Position numbers and translations under genes: made by a program. 64,000 bases of DNA from Rhododendron vialii (lineage: Eukaryota > Streptophyta > Magnoliopsida > Ericales > Ericaceae), in contig NC_080566.1 of the NCBI RefSeq assembly GCF_030253575.1, positions 11,231,501 to 11,295,500 on the forward strand, written 5' to 3'. How positions within the stretch are numbered: position 1 is the stretch's first letter; each line of letters begins with the position of its first letter. Of the stretch, positions 1 through 10,968 are shown in pieces. Below the pieces are notes generated by a model, which ran no database searches, was not told the DNA's origin, and was given only the letters and a program-made list of their open reading frames with translations.

Positions 1-100
1 TAATGCACCGGATCCCATCAGAACTCCGCAGTTAGGCGTGCTTGGGCGAGAGTAGTACTAGGATGGGTGACCCCCTGGGAAGTCGTCGTGTTGCACCCCT
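1..100 (+). rRNA. 5S rRNA: 5S rRNA, unit 1 (left edge, partial)
   Basis: Cut by the window edge: only gene positions +21 to +120 are present. A55G, C105G. Spacer has the AAAGCAAGAG mark. Confidence 0.9.
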
Positions 101-359
101 TTTTCGTTTTTGTACGAAATCCCTTCCCCGCCCCCCGTTCCCTTCTTTCATCCGGTCGCCGCAACTTCGGCTCATTCCGTCCGGATCTTCCCGGAGAGTT
201 TTCGCAGCGATTTTTCGAGCTGCGAGCCAAAATAGCCCCGTCAGCGGGCACGTTCGGCCGTAGCCATCCCTCCAACGGGATACGGGGTCCGGCCGGCGAG
301 ACGTGGCTGGGAAAGCAAGAGATAGAGTGAGCAGTGCCCGACGGGGCAGAAAAATGGAA

Positions 360-387
360 CAAAAGAATTGAAAGCGGAGTGCCTATG
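360..387 (+). promoter_or_regulatory. Upstream positions, domain A form (before unit 2)
   Basis: The A-rich element and GC pair are as in the other domains, but -1 is G, giving CCTATGGGGTG. All complete domain A genes (units 2-35) have this. Units 4, 13 and 20 also have AGTTCC in place of AGTGCC at about -10 to -5. Confidence 0.65.
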
Positions 388-507
388 GGGTGCGATCATA
401 CCAGCACTAATGCACCGGATCCCATCAGAACTCCGCAGTTAGGCGTGCTTGGGCGAGAGTAGTACTAGGATGGGTGACCCCCTGGGAAGTCGTCGTGTTC
501 CACCCCT
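388..507 (+). rRNA. 5S rRNA: 5S rRNA, unit 2
   Basis: First complete copy. A55G, C105G and G113C; the last breaks the C6-G113 pair of the closing helix, so the transcript would fold less well. -1 is G. Confidence 0.88.
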
Positions 508-794
508 TTTTCGTTTTTGTACGAAATCCCTTCCCCGCCCCCCGTTCCCTTCTTTCATCCGGTCGCCGCAACTTCGGCTCATTCCGTCCGGATCTTCCCG
601 GAGAGTTTTCGCAGCGATTTTTCGAGCTGCGAGCCATAATAGCCCCGTCAGCGGGCACGTTCGGCCGTAGCCATCCCTCCAACGGGATACGGGGTCCGGC
701 CGGCGAGACGTGGCTGAGAAAGCCAGAGATAGAGTGAGAAGTGCTCGACGGGGCAGAAAAATGGAACAAAAGAATTGAAAGCGGAGTGCCTATG

Positions 795-914
795 GGGTGC
801 GATCATACCAGCACTAATGCACCGGATCCCATCAGAACTCCGCAGTTAGGCGCGCTTGGGCGAGAGTAGTACTAGGATGGGTGACCCCCTGGGAAGTCCT
901 CGTGTTGCACCCCT
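795..914 (+). rRNA. 5S rRNA: 5S rRNA, unit 3
   Basis: A55G and T59C, both in box A. Confidence 0.9.
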
Positions 915-1201
915 TTTTCGTTTTTGTACGAAATCCCTTCCCCGCCCCCCGTTCCCTTCTTTCATCCGGTCGCCGCAACTTCGGCTCATTCCGTCCGGAT
1001 CTTCCCGGAGAGTTTTCGCAGCGATTTTTCGAGCTGCGAGCCAAAATCGCCCCGTCAGCGGGCACGTTCGGCCGTAGCCATCCCTCCAACGGGATACGGG
1101 GTCCGGCCGGCGAGACGTGGCTGGGAAAGCCAGAGATAGAGTGAGCAGTGCCCGACGGGGCAGAAAAATGGAACAAAAGAATTGAAAGCGGAGTTCCTAT
1201 G

Positions 1202-1321
1202 GGGTGCGATCATACCAGCACTAATGCACCGGATCCCATCAGAACTCCGCAGTTAGGCGTGCTTGGGCGAGAGTAGTACTAGGATGGGTGACCCCCTGGG
1301 AAGTCGTCGTGTTGCACCCCT
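1202..1321 (+). rRNA. 5S rRNA: 5S rRNA, unit 4
   Basis: A55G, C105G. Preceded by AGTTCCTAT. Copy of unit 1. Confidence 0.9.
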
Positions 1322-1608
1322 TTTTCGTTTTTGTACGAAATCCCTTCCCCGCCCCCCGTTCCCTTCTTTCATCCGGTCGCCGCAACTTCGGCTCATTCCG
1401 TCCGGATCTTCCCGGAGAGTTTTCGCAGCGATTTTTCGAGCTGCGAGCCAAAATAGCCCCGTCAGCGGGCACGTTCGGCCGTAGCCATCCCTCCAACGGG
1501 ATACGGGGTCCGGCCGGCGAGACGTGGCTGGGAAAGCAAGAGATAGAGTGAGCAGTGCCCGACGGGGCAGAAAAATGGAACAAAAGAATTGAAAGCGGAG
1601 TGCCTATG

Positions 1609-1728
1609 GGGTGCGATCATACCAGCACTAATGCACCGGATCCCATCAGAACTCCGCAGTTAGGCGTGCTTGGGCGAGAGTAGTACTAGGATGGGTGACC
1701 CCCTGGGAAGTCGTCGTGTTCCACCCCT
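1609..1728 (+). rRNA. 5S rRNA: 5S rRNA, unit 5
   Basis: A55G, C105G, G113C. Copy of unit 2. Confidence 0.88.
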
Positions 1729-2015
1729 TTTTCGTTTTTGTACGAAATCCCTTCCCCGCCCCCCGTTCCCTTCTTTCATCCGGTCGCCGCAACTTCGGCT
1801 CATTCCGTCCGGATCTTCCCGGAGAGTTTTCGCAGCGATTTTTCGAGCTGCGAGCCATAATAGCCCCGTCAGCGGGCACGTTCGGCCGTAGCCATCCCTC
1901 CAACGGGATACGGGGTCCGGCCGGCGAGACGTGGCTGAGAAAGCCAGAGATAGAGTGAGAAGTGCTCGACGGGGCAGAAAAATGGAACAAAAGAATTGAA
2001 AGCGGAGTGCCTATG

Positions 2016-2135
2016 GGGTGCGATCATACCAGCACTAATGCACCGGATCCCATCAGAACTCCGCAGTTAGGCGCGCTTGGGCGAGAGTAGTACTAGGATG
2101 GGTGACCCCCTGGGAAGTCCTCGTGTTGCACCCCT
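2016..2135 (+). rRNA. 5S rRNA: 5S rRNA, unit 6
   Basis: A55G, T59C. Copy of unit 3. Confidence 0.9.
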
Positions 2136-2422
2136 TTTTCGTTTTTGTACGAAATCCCTTCCCCGCCCCCCGTTCCCTTCTTTCATCCGGTCGCCGCAAC
2201 TTCGGCTCATTCCGTCCGGATCTTCCCGGAGAGTTTTCGCAGCGATTTTTCGAGCTGCGAGCCAAAATCGCCCCGTCAGCGGGCACGTTCGGCCGTAGCC
2301 ATCCCTCCAACGGGATACGGGGTCCGGCCGGCGAGACGTGGCTGGGAAAGCCAGAGATAGAGTGAGCAGTGCCCGACGGGGCAGAAAAATGGAACAAAAG
2401 AATTGAAAGCGGAGTGCCTATG

Positions 2423-2542
2423 GGGTGCGATCATACCAGCACTAATGCACCGGATCCCATCAGAACTCCGCAGTTAGGCGTGCTTGGGCGAGAGTAGTAC
2501 TAGGATGGGTGACCCCCTGGGAAGTCCTCGTGTTGCACCCCT
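2423..2542 (+). rRNA. 5S rRNA: 5S rRNA, unit 7
   Basis: A55G only. Second T-run is four T. Confidence 0.9.
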
Positions 2543-2552
2543 TTTTCGTTTT
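2542..2552 (+). terminator. Terminator with short second run, T5-CG-T4 (unit 7)
   Basis: Seen in domain A units 7, 10, 15, 16, 20, 23, 24, 26, 27, 28 and 30-35. The C that shortens the second run also completes a 12-bp palindrome, TTTCGTACGAAA, at 2550-2561. Confidence 0.8.
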
Positions 2553-2829
2553 CGTACGAAATCCCTTCCCCGCCCCCCGTTCCCTTCTTTCATCCGGTCG
2601 CCGCAACTTCGGCTCATTCCGTCCGGATCTTCCCGGAGAGATTTCGCAGCGATTTTTCGAGCTGCGAGCCAAAATAGCCCCGTCAGCGGGCACGTTCGGC
2701 CGTAGCCATCCCTCCAACGGGATACGGGGTCCGGCCGGCGAGACGTGGCTGGGAAAGCCAGAGATAGAGTGAGCAGTTCCCGACGGGGCAGAAAAATGGA
2801 ACAAAAGAATTGAAAGCGGAGTGCCTATG

Positions 2830-2949
2830 GGGTGCGATCATACCAGCACTAATGCACCGGATCCCATCAGAACTCCGCAGTTAGGCGTGCTTGGGCGAGA
2901 GTAGTACTAGGATGGGTGACCCCCTGGGAAGTCGTCGTGTTGCACCCCT
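2830..2949 (+). rRNA. 5S rRNA: 5S rRNA, unit 8
   Basis: A55G, C105G. Confidence 0.9.
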
Positions 2950-3236
2950 TTTTCGTTTTTGTACGAAATCCCTTCCCCGCCCCCCGTTCCCTTCTTTCAT
3001 CCGGTCGCCGCAACTTCGGCTCATTCCGTCCGGATCTTCCCGGAGAGTTTTCGCAGCGATTTTTCGAGCTGCGAGCCAAAATAGCCCCGTCAGCGGGCAC
3101 GTTCGGCCGTAGCCATCCCTCCAACGGGATACGGGGTCCGGCCGGCGAGACGTGGCTGGGAAAGCCAGAGATAGAGTGAGCAGTGCCCGACGGGGCAGAA
3201 AAATGGAACAAAAGAATTGAAAGCGGAGTGCCTATG

Positions 3237-3356
3237 GGGTGCGATCATACCAGCACTAATGCACCGGATCCCATCAGAACTCCGCAGTTAGGCGTGCTTG
3301 GGCGAGAGTAGTACTAGGATGGGTGACCCCCTGGGAAGTCCTCGTGTTGCACCCCT
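3237..3356 (+). rRNA. 5S rRNA: 5S rRNA, unit 9
   Basis: A55G only. Like unit 6 but with T at 59. Confidence 0.9.
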
Positions 3357-3643
3357 TTTTCGTTTTTGTACGAAATCCCTTCCCCGCCCCCCGTTCCCTT
3401 CTTTCATCCGGTCGCCGCAACTTCGGCTCATTCCGTCCGGATCTTCCCGGAGAGTTTTCGCAGCGATTTTTCGAGCTGCGAGCCAAAATCGCCCCGTCAG
3501 CGGGCACGTTCGGCCGTAGCCATCCCTCCAACGGGATACGGGGTCCGGCCGGCGAGACGTGGCTGGGAAAGCCAGAGATAGAGTGAGCAGTGCCCGACGG
3601 GGCAGAAAAATGGAACAAAAGAATTGAAAGCGGAGTGCCTATG

Positions 3644-3763
3644 GGGTGCGATCATACCAGCACTAATGCACCGGATCCCATCAGAACTCCGCAGTTAGGC
3701 GTGCTTGGGCGAGAGTAGTACTAGGATGGGTGACCCCCTGGGAAGTCCTCGTGTTGCACCCCT
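3644..3763 (+). rRNA. 5S rRNA: 5S rRNA, unit 10
   Basis: A55G only. Copy of unit 7. Confidence 0.9.
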
Positions 3764-4050
3764 TTTTCGTTTTCGTACGAAATCCCTTCCCCGCCCCCCG
3801 TTCCCTTCTTTCATCCGGTCGCCGCAACTTCGGCTCATTCCGTCCGGATCTTCCCGGAGAGATTTCGCAGCGATTTTTCGAGCTGCGAGCCAAAATAGCC
3901 CCGTCAGCGGGCACGTTCGGCCGTAGCCATCCCTCCAACGGGATACGGGGTCCGGCCGGCGAGACGTGGCTGGGAAAGCCAGAGATAGAGTGAGCAGTTC
4001 CCGACGGGGCAGAAAAATGGAACAAAAGAATTGAAAGCGGAGTGCCTATG

Positions 4051-4170
4051 GGGTGCGATCATACCAGCACTAATGCACCGGATCCCATCAGAACTCCGCA
4101 GTTAGGCGTGCTTGGGCGAGAGTAGTACTAGGATGGGTGACCCCCTGGGAAGTCGTCGTGTTGCACCCCT
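4051..4170 (+). rRNA. 5S rRNA: 5S rRNA, unit 11
   Basis: A55G, C105G. Copy of unit 8. Confidence 0.9.
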
Positions 4171-4457
4171 TTTTCGTTTTTGTACGAAATCCCTTCCCCG
4201 CCCCCCGTTCCCTTCTTTCATCCGGTCGCCGCAACTTCGGCTCATTCCGTCCGGATCTTCCCGGAGAGTTTTCGCAGCGATTTTTCGAGCTGCGAGCCAA
4301 AATAGCCCCGTCAGCGGGCACGTTCGGCCGTAGCCATCCCTCCAACGGGATACGGGGTCCGGCCGGCGAGACGTGGCTGGGAAAGCCAGAGATAGAGTGA
4401 GCAGTGCCCGACGGGGCAGAAAAATGGAACAAAAGAATTGAAAGCGGAGTGCCTATG

Positions 4458-4577
4458 GGGTGCGATCATACCAGCACTAATGCACCGGATCCCATCAGAA
4501 CTCCGCAGTTAGGCGTGCTTGGGCGAGAGTAGTACTAGGATGGGTGACCCCCTGGGAAGTCCTCGTGTTGCACCCCT
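4458..4577 (+). rRNA. 5S rRNA: 5S rRNA, unit 12
   Basis: A55G only. Spacer has TTTTTGAACG and one C fewer in its C-run, so the unit is 406 bp. Confidence 0.9.
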
Positions 4578-4863
4578 TTTTCGTTTTTGAACGAAATCCC
4601 TTCCCCGCCCCCGTTCCCTTCTTTCATCCGGTCGCCGCAACTTCGGCTCATTCCGTTCGGATCTTCCCGGAGAGTTTTCGCAGCGATTTTTCGAGCTGCG
4701 AGCCAAAATCGCCCCGTCAGCGGGCACGTTCGGCCGTAGCCATCCCTCCAACGGGATACGGGGTCCGGCCGGCGAGACGTGGCTGGGAAAGCCAGAGATA
4801 GAGTGAGCAGTGCCCGACGGGGCAGAAAAATGGAACAAAAGAATTGAAAGCGGAGTTCCTATG

Positions 4864-4983
4864 GGGTGCGATCATACCAGCACTAATGCACCGGATCCCA
4901 TCAGAACTCCGCAGTTAGGCGTGCTTGGGCGAGAGTAGTACTAGGATGGGTGACCCCCTGGGAAGTCGTCGTGTTGCACCCCT
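4864..4983 (+). rRNA. 5S rRNA: 5S rRNA, unit 13
   Basis: A55G, C105G. Unit 1/4 type, including the AAAGCAAGAG spacer. Confidence 0.9.
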
Positions 4984-5270
4984 TTTTCGTTTTTGTACGA
5001 AATCCCTTCCCCGCCCCCCGTTCCCTTCTTTCATCCGGTCGCCGCAACTTCGGCTCATTCCGTCCGGATCTTCCCGGAGAGTTTTCGCAGCGATTTTTCG
5101 AGCTGCGAGCCAAAATAGCCCCGTCAGCGGGCACGTTCGGCCGTAGCCATCCCTCCAACGGGATACGGGGTCCGGCCGGCGAGACGTGGCTGGGAAAGCA
5201 AGAGATAGAGTGAGCAGTGCCCGACGGGGCAGAAAAATGGAACAAAAGAATTGAAAGCGGAGTGCCTATG

Positions 5271-5390
5271 GGGTGCGATCATACCAGCACTAATGCACCG
5301 GATCCCATCAGAACTCCGCAGTTAGGCGTGCTTGGGCGAGAGTAGTACTAGGATGGGTGACCCCCTGGGAAGTCCTCGTGTTGCACCCCT
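5271..5390 (+). rRNA. 5S rRNA: 5S rRNA, unit 14
   Basis: A55G only. Matches unit 25. Confidence 0.9.
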
Positions 5391-5677
5391 TTTTCGTTTT
5401 TGTACGAAATCCCTTCCCCGCCCCCCGTTCCCTTCTTTCATCCGGTCGCCGCAACTTCGGCTCATTCCGTCCGGATCTTCCCGGAGAGATTTCGCAGCGA
5501 TTTTTCGAGCTGCGAGCCAAAATAGCCCCGTCAGCGGGCACGTTCGGCCGTAGCCATCCCTCCAACGGGATACGGGGTCCGGCCGGCGAGACGTGGCTGG
5601 GAAAGCCAGAGATAGAGTGAGCAGTGCCCGACGGGGCAGAAAAATGGAACAAAAGAATTGAAAGCGGAGTGCCTATG

Positions 5678-5797
5678 GGGTGCGATCATACCAGCACTAA
5701 TGCACCGGATCCCATCAGAACTCCGCAGTTAGGCGTGCTTGGGCGAGAGTAGTACTAGGATGGGTGACCCCCTGGGAAGTCGTCGTGTTGCACCCCT
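5678..5797 (+). rRNA. 5S rRNA: 5S rRNA, unit 15
   Basis: A55G, C105G; four-T second run. Matches unit 26. Confidence 0.9.
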
Positions 5798-6084
5798 TTT
5801 TCGTTTTCGTACGAAATCCCTTCCCCGCCCCCCGTTCCCTTCTTTCATCCGGTCGCCGCAACTTCGGCTCATTCCGTCCGGATCTTCCCGGAGAGATTTC
5901 GCAGCGATTTTTCGAGCTGCGAGCCAAAATAGCCCCGTCAGCGGGCACGTTCGGCCGTAGCCATCCCTCCAACGGGATACGGGGTCCGGCCGGCGAGACG
6001 TGGCTGGGAAAGCCAGAGATAGAGTGAGCAGTGCCCGACGGGGCAGAAAAATGGAACAAAAGAATTGAAAGCGGAGTGCCTATG

Positions 6085-6204
6085 GGGTGCGATCATACCA
6101 GCACTAATGCACCGGATCCCATCAGAACTCCGCAGTTGGGCGTGCTTGGGCGAGAGTAGTACTAGGATGGGTGACCCCCTGGGAAGTCCTCGTGTTGCAC
6201 CCCT
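6085..6204 (+). rRNA. 5S rRNA: 5S rRNA, unit 16
   Basis: A54G and A55G (box A reads GTTGGGCG), shared only with unit 27. Confidence 0.87.
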
Positions 6205-6491
6205 TTTTCGTTTTCGTACGAAATCCCTTCCCCGCCCCCTGTTCCCTTCTTTCATCCGGTCGCCGCAACTTCGGCTCATTCCGTCCGGATCTTCCCGGAG
6301 AGATTTCGCAGCGATTTTTCGAGCTGCGAGCCAAAATAGCCCCGTCAGCGGGCACGTTCGGCCGTAGCCATCCCTCCAACGGGATACGGGGTCCGGCCGG
6401 CGAGACGTGGCTGGGAAAGCCAGAGATAGAGTGAGCAGTGCCCGACGGGGCAGAAAAATGGAACAAAAGAATTGAAAGCGGAGTGCCTATG

Positions 6492-6611
6492 GGGTGCGAT
6501 CATACCAGCACTAATGCACCGGATCCCATCAGAACTCCGCAGTTAGGCGTGCTTGGGCGAGAGTAGTACTAGGATGGGTGACCCCCTGGGAAGTCGTCGT
6601 GTTGCACCCCT
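6492..6611 (+). rRNA. 5S rRNA: 5S rRNA, unit 17
   Basis: A55G, C105G; spacer with TCGCCCC. Confidence 0.9.
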
Positions 6612-6898
6612 TTTTCGTTTTTGTACGAAATCCCTTCCCCGCCCCCCGTTCCCTTCTTTCATCCGGTCGCCGCAACTTCGGCTCATTCCGTCCGGATCTT
6701 CCCGGAGAGTTTTCGCAGCGATTTTTCGAGCTGCGAGCCAAAATCGCCCCGTCAGCGGGCACGTTCGGCCGTAGCCATCCCTCCAACGGGATACGGGGTC
6801 CGGCCGGCGAGACGTGGCTGGGAAAGCCAGAGATAGAGTGAGCAGTGCCCGACGGGGCAGAAAAATGGAACAAAAGAATTGAAAGCGGAGTGCCTATG

Positions 6899-7018
6899 GG
6901 GTGCGATCATCCCAGCACTAATGCACCGGATCCCATCAGAACTCCGCAGTTAGGCGTGCTTGGGCGAGAGTAGTACTAGGATGGGTGACCCCCTGGGAAG
7001 TCGTCGTGTTGCACCCCT
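6899..7018 (+). rRNA. 5S rRNA: 5S rRNA, unit 18
   Basis: A13C (unique), A55G, C105G. Spacer matches unit 29. Confidence 0.88.
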
Positions 7019-7305
7019 TTTTCGTTTTTGTACGAAATCCCTTCCCCGCCCCCCGTTCCCTTCTTTCATCCGGTCGCCGCAACTTCGGCTCATTCCGTCC
7101 GGATCTTCCCGGAGAGATTTCGCAGCGATTTTTCGAGCTGCGAGCCATAATAGCCCCGTCAGCGGGCACGTTCGGCCGTAGCCATCCCTCCAACGGGATA
7201 CGGGGTCCGGCCGGCGAGACGTGGCTGAGAAAGCCAGAGATAGAGTGAGAAGTGCTCGACGGGGCAGAAAAATGGAACAAAAGAATTGAAAGCGGAGTGC
7301 CTATG

Positions 7306-7425
7306 GGGTGCGATCATACCAGCACTAATGCACCGGATCCCATCAGAACTCCGCAGTTAGGCGCGCTTGGGCGAGAGTAGTACTAGGATGGGTGACCCCC
7401 TGGGAAGTCCTCGTGTTGCACCCCT
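7306..7425 (+). rRNA. 5S rRNA: 5S rRNA, unit 19
   Basis: A55G, T59C. Confidence 0.9.
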
Positions 7426-7712
7426 TTTTCGTTTTTGTACGAAATCCCTTCCCCGCCCCCCGTTCCCTTCTTTCATCCGGTCGCCGCAACTTCGGCTCAT
7501 TCCGTCCGGATCTTCCCGGAGAGTTTTCGCAGCGATTTTTCGAGCTGCGAGCCAAAATCGCCCCGTCAGCGGGCACGTTCGGCCGTAGCCATCCCTCCAA
7601 CGGGATACGGGGTCCGGCCGGCGAGACGTGGCTGGGAAAGCCAGAGATAGAGTGAGCAGTGCCCGACGGGGCAGAAAAATGGAACAAAAGAATTGAAAGC
7701 GGAGTTCCTATG

Positions 7713-7832
7713 GGGTGCGATCATACCAGCACTAATGCACCGGATCCCATCAGAACTCCGCAGTTAGGCGTGCTTGGGCGAGAGTAGTACTAGGATGGGT
7801 GACCCCCTGGGAAGTCCTCGTGTTGCACCCCT
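7713..7832 (+). rRNA. 5S rRNA: 5S rRNA, unit 20
   Basis: A55G only; AGTTCCTAT flank; four-T second run. Confidence 0.9.
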
Positions 7833-8119
7833 TTTTCGTTTTCGTACGAAATCCCTTCCCCGCCCCCCGTTCCCTTCTTTCATCCGGTCGCCGCAACTTC
7901 GGCTCATTCCGTCCGGATCTTCCCGGAGAGATTTCGCAGCGATTTTTCGAGCTGCGAGCCAAAATAGCCCCGTCAGCGGGCACGTTCGGCCGTAGCCATC
8001 CCTCCAACGGGATACGGGGTCCGGCCGGCGAGACGTGGCTGGGAAAGCCAGAGATAGAGTGAGCAGTGCCCGACAGGGCAGAAAAATGGAACAAAAGAAT
8101 TGAAAGCGGAGTGCCTATG

Positions 8120-8239
8120 GGGTGCGATCATACCAGCACTAATGCACCGGATCCCATCAGAACTCCGCAGTTAGGCGTGCTTGGGCGAGAGTAGTACTAG
8201 GATGGGTGACCCCCTGGGAAGTCGTCGTGTTGCACCCCT
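8120..8239 (+). rRNA. 5S rRNA: 5S rRNA, unit 21
   Basis: A55G, C105G; spacer ends in the GCTGAGAAAGCC form of units 2 and 5. Confidence 0.9.
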
Positions 8240-8526
8240 TTTTCGTTTTTGTACGAAATCCCTTCCCCGCCCCCCGTTCCCTTCTTTCATCCGGTCGCCG
8301 CAACTTCGGCTCATTCCGTCCGGATCTTCCCGGAGAGTTTTCGCAGCGATTTTTCGAGCTGCGAGCCAAAATCGCCCCGTCAGCGGGCACGTTCGGCCGT
8401 AGCCATCCCTCCAACGGGATACGGGGTCCGGCCGGCGAGACGTGGCTGAGAAAGCCAGAGATAGAGTGAGAAGTGCTCGACGGGGCAGAAAAATGGAACA
8501 AAAGAATTGAAAGCGGAGTGCCTATG

Positions 8527-8646
8527 GGGTGCGATCATACCAGCACTAATGCACCGGATCCCATCAGAACTCCGCAGTTAGGCGTGCTTGGGCGAGAGTA
8601 GTACTAGGATGGGTGACCCCCTGGGAAGTCCTCGTGTTGCACCCCT
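8527..8646 (+). rRNA. 5S rRNA: 5S rRNA, unit 22
   Basis: A55G only. Spacer has private CATTCGGTCG and GGGGTAGAAA changes. Confidence 0.9.
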
Positions 8647-8933
8647 TTTTCGTTTTTGTACGAAATCCCTTCCCCGCCCCCCGTTCCCTTCTTTCATTCG
8701 GTCGCCGCAACTTCGGCTCATTCCGTCCGGATCTTCCCGGAGAGTTTTCGCAGCGATTTTTCGAGCTGCGAGCCAAAATCGCCCCGTCAGCGGGCACGTT
8801 CGGCCGTAGCCATCCCTCCAACGGGATACGGGGTCCGGCCGGCGAGACGTGGCTGGGAAAGCCAGAGATAGAGTGAGCAGTGCCCGACGGGGTAGAAAAA
8901 TGGAACAAAAGAATTGAAAGCGGAGTGCCTATG

Positions 8934-9053
8934 GGGTGCGATCATACCAGCACTAATGCACCGGATCCCATCAGAACTCCGCAGTTAGGCGTGCTTGGGC
9001 GAGAGTAGTACTAGGATGGGTGACCCCCTGGGAAGTCCTCGTGTTGCACCCCT
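8934..9053 (+). rRNA. 5S rRNA: 5S rRNA, unit 23
   Basis: A55G only; four-T second run; private GGGCATAAAA in the spacer. Confidence 0.9.
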
Positions 9054-9340
9054 TTTTCGTTTTCGTACGAAATCCCTTCCCCGCCCCCCGTTCCCTTCTT
9101 TCATCCGGTCGCCGCAACTTCGGCTCATTCCGTCCGGATCTTCCCGGAGAGATTTCGCAGCGATTTTTCGAGCTGCGAGCCAAAATAGCCCCGTCAGCGG
9201 GCACGTTCGGCCGTAGCCATCCCTCCAACGGGATACGGGGTCCGGCCGGCGAGACGTGGCTGGGAAAGCCAGAGATAGAGTGAGCAGTGCCCGACGGGGC
9301 ATAAAAATGGAACAAAAGAATTGAAAGCGGAGTGCCTATG

Positions 9341-9460
9341 GGGTGCGATCATACCAGCACTAATGCACCGGATCCCATCAGAACTCCGCAGTTAGGCGTG
9401 CTTGGGCGAGAGTAGTACTAGGATGGGTGACCCCCTGGGAAGTCCTCGTGTTGCACCCCT
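9341..9460 (+). rRNA. 5S rRNA: 5S rRNA, unit 24
   Basis: A55G only; four-T second run; private GGCTTATTCC in the spacer. Confidence 0.9.
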
Positions 9461-9747
9461 TTTTCGTTTTCGTACGAAATCCCTTCCCCGCCCCCCGTTC
9501 CCTTCTTTCATCCGGTCGCCGCAACTTCGGCTTATTCCGTCCGGATCTTCCCGGAGAGATTTCGCAGCGATTTTTCGAGCTGCGAGCCAAAATAGCCCCG
9601 TCAGCGGGCACGTTCGGCCGTAGCCATCCCTCCAACGGGATACGGGGTCCGGCCGGCGAGACGTGGCTGGGAAAGCCAGAGATAGAGTGAGCAGTGCCCG
9701 ACGGGGCAGAAAAATGGAACAAAAGAATTGAAAGCGGAGTGCCTATG

Positions 9748-9867
9748 GGGTGCGATCATACCAGCACTAATGCACCGGATCCCATCAGAACTCCGCAGTT
9801 AGGCGTGCTTGGGCGAGAGTAGTACTAGGATGGGTGACCCCCTGGGAAGTCCTCGTGTTGCACCCCT
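9748..9867 (+). rRNA. 5S rRNA: 5S rRNA, unit 25
   Basis: A55G only. Copy of unit 14. Confidence 0.9.
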
Positions 9868-10154
9868 TTTTCGTTTTTGTACGAAATCCCTTCCCCGCCC
9901 CCCGTTCCCTTCTTTCATCCGGTCGCCGCAACTTCGGCTCATTCCGTCCGGATCTTCCCGGAGAGATTTCGCAGCGATTTTTCGAGCTGCGAGCCAAAAT
10001 AGCCCCGTCAGCGGGCACGTTCGGCCGTAGCCATCCCTCCAACGGGATACGGGGTCCGGCCGGCGAGACGTGGCTGGGAAAGCCAGAGATAGAGTGAGCA
10101 GTGCCCGACGGGGCAGAAAAATGGAACAAAAGAATTGAAAGCGGAGTGCCTATG

Positions 10155-10274
10155 GGGTGCGATCATACCAGCACTAATGCACCGGATCCCATCAGAACTC
10201 CGCAGTTAGGCGTGCTTGGGCGAGAGTAGTACTAGGATGGGTGACCCCCTGGGAAGTCGTCGTGTTGCACCCCT
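10155..10274 (+). rRNA. 5S rRNA: 5S rRNA, unit 26
   Basis: A55G, C105G. Copy of unit 15. Confidence 0.9.
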
Positions 10275-10561
10275 TTTTCGTTTTCGTACGAAATCCCTTC
10301 CCCGCCCCCCGTTCCCTTCTTTCATCCGGTCGCCGCAACTTCGGCTCATTCCGTCCGGATCTTCCCGGAGAGATTTCGCAGCGATTTTTCGAGCTGCGAG
10401 CCAAAATAGCCCCGTCAGCGGGCACGTTCGGCCGTAGCCATCCCTCCAACGGGATACGGGGTCCGGCCGGCGAGACGTGGCTGGGAAAGCCAGAGATAGA
10501 GTGAGCAGTGCCCGACGGGGCAGAAAAATGGAACAAAAGAATTGAAAGCGGAGTGCCTATG

Positions 10562-10681
10562 GGGTGCGATCATACCAGCACTAATGCACCGGATCCCATC
10601 AGAACTCCGCAGTTGGGCGTGCTTGGGCGAGAGTAGTACTAGGATGGGTGACCCCCTGGGAAGTCCTCGTGTTGCACCCCT
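10562..10681 (+). rRNA. 5S rRNA: 5S rRNA, unit 27
   Basis: A54G, A55G. Copy of unit 16. Confidence 0.87.
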
Positions 10682-10968
10682 TTTTCGTTTTCGTACGAAA
10701 TCCCTTCCCCGCCCCCTGTTCCCTTCTTTCATCCGGTCGCCGCAACTTCGGCTCATTCCGTCCGGATCTTCCCGGAGAGATTTCGCAGCGATTTTTCGAG
10801 CTGCGAGCCAAAATAGCCCCGTCAGCGGGCACGTTCGGCCGTAGCCATCCCTCCAACGGGATACGGGGTCCGGCCGGCGAGACGTGGCTGGGAAAGCCAG
10901 AGATAGAGTGAGCAGTGCCCGACGGGGCAGAAAAATGGAACAAAAGAATTGAAAGCGGAGTGCCTATG

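Larger units (their letters stand above)
1..2422 (+). repeat. 3-unit tandem duplication (1,221 bp), units 1-3 and 4-6
   Basis: Units 1-3 recur as units 4-6 with the same order of private marks: AAAGCAAGAG spacer, then G113C gene with GCTGAGAAAGCC spacer, then T59C gene with TCGCCCC spacer. One difference seen is AGTTCCTAT before unit 4 and AGTGCCTAT before unit 7. Unit 13 repeats the unit 1/4 type. Confidence 0.85.
2016..4457 (+). repeat. 3-unit tandem duplication (1,221 bp), units 6-8 and 9-11
   Basis: Units 6-8 recur as 9-11. Units 7 and 10 share the rare GAGCAGTTCCCGACGG spacer and a four-T second terminator run. Units 6 and 9 differ by T59C, present only in unit 6. Confidence 0.83.
5271..10968 (+). 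repeat. Dispersed 3-unit copy, units 14-16 and 25-27, 4,477 bp apart
   Basis: Units 14-16 (5271-6491) and 25-27 (9748-10968) match in order, including the private A54G in box A and GCCCCCTGTTCCC in units 16 and 27. Units 18 and 29 also correspond, but the units between do not match well, so this looks like an 11-unit duplication later overwritten, or a conversion tract. Confidence 0.75.

Noticed and set aside
18-362. 114-residue reading frame on the minus strand, repeated in almost every unit
   Set aside because: It overlaps the 5S gene and spacer, changes length with each 1-10 bp spacer change, and exists because a GC-rich repeat keeps stops rare. No known domain.
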